Below are positions 1-4,197 of a DNA stretch of 7,393 nt, in pieces. Position 1 is the first letter of the stretch. Each line of letters begins with the position of its first letter. The stretch comes from an uncultured Eubacteriales bacterium. Lineage in GTDB: Bacteria; Bacillota; Clostridia; Christensenellales; Aristaeellaceae. The stretch is taken from NCBI GenBank assembly GCA_944353735.1, contig CALVPU010000078.1, positions 1 to 7,393 on the forward strand. The letters are read 5' to 3'. The notes beneath the pieces are model-generated. The model did no database searches, was not told where the DNA came from, and saw only the letters and a list, made by a program, of their open reading frames with translations. The translations under genes and the position numbers were made by a program.

Positions 1-120
1 CTGTTAACAAAGACACAGAGAACAGCTGTGATGGAGACAGTAAGCCCGGTGTGAACGACCAAGCGAGCGGGGGAGGGAACCCGCCCAGCCGGGAAAACCT
101 CGGCGCCGGGCGAATCAACC

Positions 121-157
121 AAAAACCGCCGCCGAGTTTCTCTCCGGGAGGGTTTTT
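121..157. terminator. Bidirectional hairpin terminator, copy A
   Basis: Outer arms AAAAACC (121-127) and GGTTTTT (151-157) enclose an inner imperfect stem (132-136 with 142-147) around a small loop. There are seven T residues at 153-159 on the + strand and five A residues at 121-125, which become a U run when read leftward, so the structure could end transcription in either direction. It would act as a second, back-up terminator for the leftward signal peptidase operon, or as the terminator of a rightward gene lying before the window. Confidence 0.6.
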
Positions 158-241
158 TTGCATTCGCCGGCTCGACCGGCGCTTCGGACGGCGTGGGAAA
201 ACCCGCCAGCCGGGAAAACTCGCGCGCCTGACGAATCAAAC

Positions 242-279
242 AAAAAACCGCCGCCGAGTTTCTCATCGGGACGGTTTTT
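242..279. terminator. Bidirectional hairpin terminator, copy B, ending the signal peptidase operon
   Basis: Perfect 8-base outer arms AAAAACCG (243-250) and CGGTTTTT (272-279) enclose an inner CCGA/TCGG stem (254-257 with 266-269) and loop. Read leftward, the A run at 242-247 gives a U6 tail directly after a GC-containing stem. This is the first good terminator after the leftward signal peptidase stop codon at 443. Read rightward, it ends in five T residues, so it can also work in that direction. Confidence 0.7.
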
Positions 280-442
280 GCGTTTGCCGGCTTGACCGGC
301 GCTTCGGACGGAGGAGACGCGCGCCTTTGCCACCGGTTTGCAGCCAGCCCTGCGCGCAGGCAGGCCCGCGGCCTCCGCGCCGCGCGTTCAGCGCGAAGCG
401 CGGCAAAGACGACCCCCCGGCGCGCCCTGTGGTCCCCGCGCC

Positions 443-1135
443 TCACTCCACGCCGCGGATCTCGCTCAGGGGCCAGATGACGCAGCGCACGCGACCGATG
501 ATCATGTCCTTGGTGATGGGGCCGACGTCTCTGGACGGATCGCTGTCGTTCCAGTCGCGCGAATCGTGGCTGTTGCCGCGGTTGTCGCCGACGACGAAGT
601 ACTCGTCCTCGCCCAGCTTGTAGGGCGCATAGTCGTCCGCCGGGTCGTAGAAGATTTGCACGAACTCCTCGTCCAGCGGCTCGTCGACGACCACCGTCTC
701 GCCATTGGCGTCCACGTCCTCGTAGACCACGTGCGTCACGCCGCCCTCGCGGTAGACCGTGTCGCCCGGCACCGCGACCACGCGCTTGACAAAGAACGTC
801 CGCCCGCGGTTGGGATAGTTGCAGATGACCACCGCGCCGCGCTCCACGCCGGAGCCGAACTTGACGTCCGCCACGGTGACGAACAGGCGCTCGCCGTCGT
901 GCAGCGTGTCGTACATCGAGTTGCCGTCCACGCGAATCAGCGTGAACAGGAAGTTCTGGATGATCAGCACGATCACCACCGCCGCCAGCAGCGACGCCGC
1001 CCACTCGCCGACTTCGCGCCAGAACGACTTCTTGCGCTTTTTTCTGCCGCCCGACTCGGCGGCGCTTTCCAATTGTTCCGCGCGGTCCGGCTGTTCGCCC
1101 TCCCGCACATTGTCCTGCTTCAGATCCGGTTCCAT
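443..1135 (-). CDS. lepB: Signal peptidase I (230 aa), longer paralog
   Basis: Membrane-bound serine-lysine protease of family S26 that removes signal peptides from exported proteins on the outer face of the membrane. The protein has a charged cytoplasmic N-terminus (about 1-45, acidic and then a KKRKK cluster), one membrane segment (about 46-68), and then the catalytic region. The nucleophile Ser73 lies in GNSMYDTL, the general base Lys117 in VKRVVAVPGD, and the conserved GDNRGNSHDSR box is at 183-193. All family boxes are intact. The start is placed at 1135 because AAGGAAAGG (1145-1153) lies 9 bases upstream on this strand; an in-frame ATG 18 codons earlier would run back into the preceding gene and lacks that spacing. 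It is last in a leftward operon, 37 bases after a second signal peptidase, with terminators beyond it. Family assignment is secure; its substrate preference relative to the neighbouring paralog is unknown. Confidence 0.96.
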   Translation of the reverse strand: MEPDLKQDNVREGEQPDRAEQLESAAESGGRKKRKKSFWREVGEWAASLLAAVVIVLIIQNFLFTLIRVDGNSMYDTLHDGERLFVTVADVKFGSGVERGAVVICNYPNRGRTFFVKRVVAVPGDTVYREGGVTHVVYEDVDANGETVVVDEPLDEEFVQIFYDPADDYAPYKLGEDEYFVVGDNRGNSHDSRDWNDSDPSRDVGPITKDMIIGRVRCVIWPLSEIRGVE

Positions 1136-1172
1136 GCACACGTTCCTTTCCTTTTCGCCTCCGCCGCGCCGC

Positions 1173-1673
1173 TCAGTCCACCGGACCAAAGCGGTCGAGC
1201 GGCCAGAGGATCCATCGCGCGCGACCGACCAGCCCCTCCCGCCGGACGCAGCCCATGTCCGCCGCGCGGCTGTCGTAGCTCTCCGCGCGGTTGTCGCCGA
1301 GCACGAAGTACTCCCCCGCGCCGACGACGGCCTGAAAGTCGTCCGACGGCGAGGAGACGTACGGCTCCGACAGCGCGCGACCGTCGACCGTCAGCTGTCC
1401 GTCCGTCAGCGCCACCGCCTCGCCGGGCAGGCCGACGACGCGCTTGACGTAGGTGTCCGCGCGCCCCTCGAAGGTGCAGACGACCACCTCGCCGCGCTCC
1501 GGCTCGCGCAGGCGGTAGTCCGGCAGCGTCACCAGCACGACGTCACCGGAGCGCAGCGTGTCCGCCATTGAGTTGCCGGCGATGCGCACCGTGCCGACCA
1601 GCCATTGCCTTGCCGCCAGCCCCACCGCCGCGGCGAGGCACAGGACCGCCAGCGCCCGCAGCCAGCGCTTCAT
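1173..1673 (-). CDS. lepB: Signal peptidase I (166 aa), short paralog
   Basis: A second S26 signal peptidase, clearly divergent from its downstream neighbour. One membrane segment (about 4-24) follows a very short cytoplasmic end. The catalytic Ser35 is in GNSMADTL, Lys77 is in VKRVVGLPGE, and GDNRAESYDSR at 126-136 is the conserved C-terminal box, so the enzyme looks active. At 166 residues it is a compact member of the family, with less sequence between the lysine box and the GDNR box than the 230-residue paralog. Its ATG overlaps the DUF951 stop codon in an ATGA arrangement (1670-1673), and no good Shine-Dalgarno precedes it, so translation is probably coupled to DUF951. The pair may have arisen by an old duplication, or the two may divide substrates; the sequence does not decide. 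Confidence 0.95.
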   Translation of the reverse strand: MKRWLRALAVLCLAAAVGLAARQWLVGTVRIAGNSMADTLRSGDVVLVTLPDYRLREPERGEVVVCTFEGRADTYVKRVVGLPGEAVALTDGQLTVDGRALSEPYVSSPSDDFQAVVGAGEYFVLGDNRAESYDSRAADMGCVRREGLVGRARWILWPLDRFGPVD

Positions 1674-1858
1674 GCGCCCGCCGGCTGCACGAGCTTCTTG
1701 ACGCGCTTTTCAAATGTCGGTCGGTCGAGCATGACCGTCCGACCGCACTTCTGACAGCACATCTTGATGTCCGCGCCCACATAGGTAATCTTCCAGACGT
1801 CGTTGCCGCAGGGATGCGGCTTGCGCATCTTCACCAGATCGCCGACATTCAGCAGCAT
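1670..1858 (-). CDS. DUF951 family small protein (62 aa)
   Basis: Small protein of the DUF951/COG4481 family, widespread in Bacillota (B. subtilis YyzM is, from memory, a member) and without an established function. The family signature is visible: N-terminal VGDLVKMRKPHPCG (Cys17), a central W..TYVGADIK segment, and CCQKCG with Cys34, Cys35 and Cys38. The cysteines suggest a small metal-binding or nucleic-acid-binding fold; this is inference. Length is typical of the family. The start is fixed by AAGGAGG (1866-1872) 7 bases upstream, with a TATAAT -10 element just beyond. A much longer open frame in the same phase extends upstream but crosses the promoter and is antisense-like, so it is rejected. 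The gene leads the operon and overlaps the following signal peptidase by four bases. Confidence 0.94.
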   Translation of the reverse strand: MLLNVGDLVKMRKPHPCGNDVWKITYVGADIKMCCQKCGRTVMLDRPTFEKRVKKLVQPAGA

Positions 1859-1888
1859 AATCACGCCTCCTTCACCGGGCACACGCCT

Positions 1889-1917
1889 ATTATAGCGGAG
1901 CAATGTTAACGAACGTC
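1889..1917 (-). promoter_or_regulatory. Promoter of the DUF951-signal peptidase operon
   Basis: On the minus strand a perfect TATAAT (1889-1894) lies about 30 bases upstream of the DUF951 start and just beyond its ribosome binding site. The hexamer at 17-base spacing (GACGTT, 1912-1917) is a poor -35 match. TTAACA (1904-1909) is closer to consensus but only 9 bases from the -10, too near to serve. The -10 is convincing; the -35 is not assigned. Confidence 0.6.
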
Positions 1918-2054
1918 GCTGGAAATGTGACCAAACCTTCAATTCTGCCGCGCGCTTTCCGCCCATCGCAAGGCGTTCGCTGCAACCGCGCCCCGTTTCG
2001 CGCTCACCGCATGCGCCCGCGACCGCAGCGCCTGCGGCAGGGCGCGCCCTCTCG

Positions 2055-2095
2055 CGCGGGACGCATTCCCATCCGAACGCGGCATGCGTCCCGCG
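2055..2095 (-). terminator. Perfect 12-base-arm hairpin after the methyltransferase gene
   Basis: CGCGGGACGCAT (2055-2066) is the exact reverse complement of ATGCGTCCCGCG (2084-2095), with a 17-base loop. It begins 31 bases past the methyltransferase stop in the direction of transcription. There is no U run after it on the minus strand, so it is not a textbook intrinsic terminator. It may protect the 3' end or act as a weak terminator. The rest of the 268-base gap (1859-2126) holds the next operon's promoter and nothing else I recognise. Confidence 0.45.
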
Positions 2096-2126
2096 TTCCC
2101 GCGCACTCGCGCGTTCTCTCCCGCGC

Positions 2127-3392
2127 TCACTGCGCGCCGGGCGTGCGGGCGATTCGGTAATAGAAGCTCCGCCCCGTGACGTCGCCGACGCACAGCGCCA
2201 GTTCGCCGTCGTAGGCGGGCGCGTCCAGCTCCAGGCGCAGCGCCGGCTCGCGGCGCGAGCGCGCGAACGACGCCATGCAGCGATAGCCGTCCGGGCGCAG
2301 GTAGCCGACCGACCAGTTGTCCACCGCGTCCAGCCCCGCCACGCCCTCGGGCAGCGAGCCCGGCGCGGGCGCGAAGGCGCGCAGCGCGACGCGATAGAAG
2401 CCCACGCCGTCGGACACCTCCGCCTCGCATGCGGGCGGCGCGGCGCCTCCGTCGGCGGCGTCGGCAAAGACGATGTCGTAGGCGCTGCCGGCGAGCCGGC
2501 GGCGGACGAGGTTGACCGCCAGCGGACAGCGGTCCACGCCGACGAACGTCCGCCTCCCGAGCTTTGCCGCCTCCAACGCCGTGCCGCTGCCGGAAAACAG
2601 GTCCATCACGCACTCGCCCTCGCGCGAGGCGCAGCGGACGATGCGGTTCAGCAGCTTCAGCGGCTTCTGCGTGTCGTAGCCGGTGCGCTCGGGATCGCGC
2701 TGCTGCAGGTGCCCGAGGTCGGTCCAGACGTCGGACGGCGCGACCGGATCGTCGTCATAATAGGTATACACGCGACCATTGGAGCGAATCGAGCGGTACA
2801 CGCGACCGTCGGGATCGACATGGCGGCGCATGTGGTTCGACCGCGGCGCGGCGGGCGCCTCCATCACGTCCTCGACGTGAAAGTCGTACTTCGCGCCCTT
2901 GCGGTAGAACAAAATCACGTCGTGCTTGCGGCTGAAGTGCTTCAGCGAGCGCCCGCCGGACTGGTACGCCCAGATGATCTCGTTGAGGAAGTTGTCCTCG
3001 CCGAAGATCTCGTCCAGCATCAGCCGCAGGTAGGGATGCGTGCGGTAATCGATGTGCACAAACAGCATGCCGTCGTCGCGCAGCAGCGCGCGGGCGGCGG
3101 CGAGCACGCGGCGCATCATGCCGAGAAACGCCGCGCGCCCGGAATCGTCGCAGAACGTCTCCAGCCGCAGGCTGCCGACGCTGGCGCGCCAGCCCGCCTC
3201 GCCCACGCGCACGCGCATCGCAAAGCGCTCGCCGGTGAGAAACGGCGGGTCGATGTAGATCACCTTGACCGCGCCGCCATAGCGCGCGACGAGCTTGGGC
3301 AGCATCTCGAGGGTATCCCCGAGGTAAAACGCGCCGCTCGAGGGTCCGCCCTCGTGCAGCTCGCGGTCGACGCGAACCGGTTCCAGCCTCAC
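2127..3392 (-). CDS. Beta-class site-specific DNA methyltransferase, probably adenine-N6 (421 aa)
   Basis: Transfers a methyl group from S-adenosylmethionine to an exocyclic amino group in DNA. Numbering from the chosen start, the catalytic motif IV DPPF is at 48-51, preceded by IYI; TQKP is at 241-244; and the AdoMet-binding motif DLFSGSGT is at 264-271, followed by GRRTFVGVD. Catalytic motif before AdoMet motif marks the beta class shared with type III Mod subunits, and DPPF favours adenine. About 115 residues follow the catalytic core and may form a target-recognition or accessory domain. No restriction subunit is visible, so it appears solitary here. The start is a GTG at 3392 because AGGAGG (3401-3406) sits 8 bases before it; a GTG at 3401 would overlap that ribosome binding site. 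It lies 15 bases after an exported-protein gene and is probably co-transcribed with it. Recognition sequence unknown. Confidence 0.93.
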   Translation of the reverse strand: MRLEPVRVDRELHEGGPSSGAFYLGDTLEMLPKLVARYGGAVKVIYIDPPFLTGERFAMRVRVGEAGWRASVGSLRLETFCDDSGRAAFLGMMRRVLAAARALLRDDGMLFVHIDYRTHPYLRLMLDEIFGEDNFLNEIIWAYQSGGRSLKHFSRKHDVILFYRKGAKYDFHVEDVMEAPAAPRSNHMRRHVDPDGRVYRSIRSNGRVYTYYDDDPVAPSDVWTDLGHLQQRDPERTGYDTQKPLKLLNRIVRCASREGECVMDLFSGSGTALEAAKLGRRTFVGVDRCPLAVNLVRRRLAGSAYDIVFADAADGGAAPPACEAEVSDGVGFYRVALRAFAPAPGSLPEGVAGLDAVDNWSVGYLRPDGYRCMASFARSRREPALRLELDAPAYDGELALCVGDVTGRSFYYRIARTPGAQ

Positions 3393-3400
3393 GCGCGCCA

Positions 3401-3406
3401 CCTCCT
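3401..3406 (-). promoter_or_regulatory. Ribosome binding site that sets the methyltransferase start
   Basis: AGGAGG on the minus strand ends 8 bases before the GTG at 3392. It overlaps the alternative upstream GTG (3399-3401), which therefore cannot be the start it serves. Confidence 0.75.
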
Positions 3407-3407
3407 G

Positions 3408-3938
3408 TCAGGTCAAGTCATCCGCTTCGGGCGCGGCCTGCGCGCCCTGCGCTTCCTCATCCTCCGGCGCATAGCTCTCCATCACCGTGGCGGCGATGAG
3501 CATGTTGTCGGCGTCGGACTGCGGCACGAACACCAGATTCAGCACCTCGCCGTTCAGCAGCGCCGCGCAGCCGCTCGCGTCCGCGTCGGCAAAGTTGTAC
3601 AGCAGAAATGCCGTCTCCTCCCCGCTGCCCTCGCGCAGCACGATCTCCTCGCGCGCCGCCAGCTGCGCGCGCAGCGCCTCCATGTCCGCGCAGTCGCTCG
3701 GCCAGAGCTGCACGTACATCAGCCGCGCGCCGTCCTCGGAGCCCAGGCAGTAGCGGTAGCCCTGCTGCGCCAGCGCTTCCGGCACCGCGAAGCTGACCCA
3801 GTCCGCCGGCACCGACAGCGAAAAGCCCTCCTCAAACGAAAGCCGCACCGCGTCGTACAGCGTCTCCGCGCCGCCCGCCGCGCACAGCGCCGCCAGCGCC
3901 AGCAGCAAAGCCGCGGCGCGCCTCATCCATCGCCTCAT
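3408..3938 (-). CDS. Small exported protein of unknown function (176 aa)
   Basis: I do not recognise a named family. The N-terminus is a classical signal peptide: basic MRRWMRR, hydrophobic stretch about 8-21, and a likely cleavage near Ala24 (GGA before ET). A cysteine at 19 is preceded by AAL, a poor lipobox, so signal peptidase I processing is favoured over lipoprotein anchoring. The mature part (FSLSVPADW near 39-47, a middle alpha-beta pattern, then LNLVFVPQSDADNMLIAATVMESY) is reminiscent of PsbP-like domains common in small secreted Bacillota proteins; this is inference from pattern only. The C-terminal tail is acidic and alanine/glutamate-rich, probably disordered. The start is fixed by AAGGAGGT (3946-3953) 7 bases upstream; a longer open frame upstream crosses the promoter. 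It is the first gene of an operon with the methyltransferase. Confidence 0.8.
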   Translation of the reverse strand: MRRWMRRAAALLLALAALCAAGGAETLYDAVRLSFEEGFSLSVPADWVSFAVPEALAQQGYRYCLGSEDGARLMYVQLWPSDCADMEALRAQLAAREEIVLREGSGEETAFLLYNFADADASGCAALLNGEVLNLVFVPQSDADNMLIAATVMESYAPEDEEAQGAQAAPEADDLT

Positions 3939-3961
3939 GGCGTCGACCTCCTTCTTTCCCG

Positions 3962-3982
3962 GCGGCGCGCTCCGCGCGCCGC
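3962..3982 (-). other. GC-only hairpin in the leader of the exported-protein mRNA
   Basis: Arms GCGGCGCGC (3974-3982 in minus-strand reading) and GCGCGCCGC (3962-3970) pair perfectly over 9 bases around a 3-base loop. The stem lies between the predicted transcription start (about 3990) and the ribosome binding site (3946-3953), ending 8 bases before the latter. No U run follows, so it is not a terminator. It could stabilise the mRNA 5' end or modulate ribosome access. Confidence 0.55.
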
Positions 3983-3996
3983 GCCTGATCCCCTCG

Positions 3997-4025
3997 AGTA
4001 TATCACATCGCCCGGCAAAATGCAA
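3997..4025 (-). promoter_or_regulatory. Promoter of the exported protein-methyltransferase operon
   Basis: On the minus strand TATACT (3997-4002) is preceded by TGA, forming an extended -10 (TGNTATACT). The -35 region is weak: TTGCAT at 17-base spacing or TTTGCA at 18. Predicted start of transcription is near 3990, giving a leader of about 50 bases. It is divergent from the nrdJ promoter, with about 60 bases between them. Confidence 0.55.
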
Positions 4026-4082
4026 ATCCGCGCCGTTACACGAAGCGCACGAAATCATCGCGAATCTTATCGCATTTTTCCA

Positions 4083-4111
4083 TTGACTTCCAGCCGCCGC
4101 CGTGCTATAAT
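4083..4111 (+). promoter_or_regulatory. Near-consensus sigma-A promoter of nrdJ
   Basis: TTGACT (4083-4088) and TATAAT (4106-4111) are separated by 17 bases, which is close to the ideal vegetative promoter. Transcription would start near 4118, giving an 80-base leader before the ATG at 4198. The -10 element overlaps the first NrdR-like box, as expected for a repressible promoter. Confidence 0.85.
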
Positions 4112-4156
4112 CTATATATTGCGTCATAGTGTGGATTTTTCCACAATATGTTGCGA
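4109..4156 (+). promoter_or_regulatory. Tandem NrdR boxes controlling nrdJ
   Basis: Compared with the published NrdR-box consensus (acaCwAtATaTwGtgt), 4109-4124 matches 13 of 16 positions and 4141-4156 matches 12 of 16. The two sites start 32 bases apart with 16 bases between them, the roughly three-helical-turn spacing that is typical of NrdR operators upstream of ribonucleotide reductase genes. The first box overlaps the -10 hexamer and the second lies downstream of the transcription start, a layout suited to repression when dNTP/dATP levels are adequate. The nrdR gene itself is not in the window. Confidence 0.8.
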
Positions 4157-4197
4157 TTTTTATTTGAGACGATGACTATTTATGGGAGGGGATCGCC

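Larger units (their letters stand above)
75..311. repeat. Two tandem copies of a ~120-base terminator-bearing repeat
   Basis: Copy A runs about 75-191 and copy B about 195-311, offset by 120-122 bases with small indels. Exact shared blocks are 87-98 with 208-219 (12 bases), 121-142 with 243-264 (22 bases) and 174-191 with 294-311 (18 bases). Each copy contains a large A/T-flanked hairpin (annotated separately) followed by a small GCCGG/CCGGC stem (166-180 and 286-300). No protein frame is preserved by the repetition. The element fills most of the 442 bases beyond the end of the signal peptidase operon. The remainder (312-442) is GC-rich, and I see nothing identifiable in it. The duplication is seen directly; its function as doubled terminators is inference. 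Confidence 0.85.

Noticed and set aside
1..54. Possible C-terminal fragment of a rightward gene (17 codons, ending in TGA at 52-54)
   Set aside because: Too short to judge. Codons such as TTA, ACA, AGA and GTA are unlike the neighbouring genes, and any frame would do this by chance. The bidirectional terminators that follow would suit a convergent gene, but that is not enough.
338..1447. Long + strand open frame of about 369 codons
   Set aside because: It is antisense to both signal peptidases, whose catalytic motifs are intact. Open antisense frames are common in DNA this rich in GC.
1859..2467. Upstream extension of the DUF951 frame
   Set aside because: It crosses the TATAAT promoter and runs antiparallel in composition through the methyltransferase gene's 3' end; DUF951 proteins are about 60-70 residues.
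3393..3401. GTG at 3401 as methyltransferase start
   Set aside because: It overlaps the AGGAGG site; the GTG at 3392 is at the correct 8-base distance.
3876..3938. Lipoprotein signal (Cys19) on the small exported protein
   Set aside because: The residues before the cysteine are A-A-L, lacking the small residue required at -1; signal peptidase I cleavage near Ala24 fits better.
3939..4127. 63-residue N-terminal extension of the exported protein
   Set aside because: It would run across the extended -10 promoter and the GC hairpin; the internal ATG has an excellent ribosome binding site.
4118..4197. Cobalamin riboswitch upstream of the B12-dependent nrdJ
   Set aside because: The leader is only about 80 bases and shows no B12-box-like sequence that I recognise.
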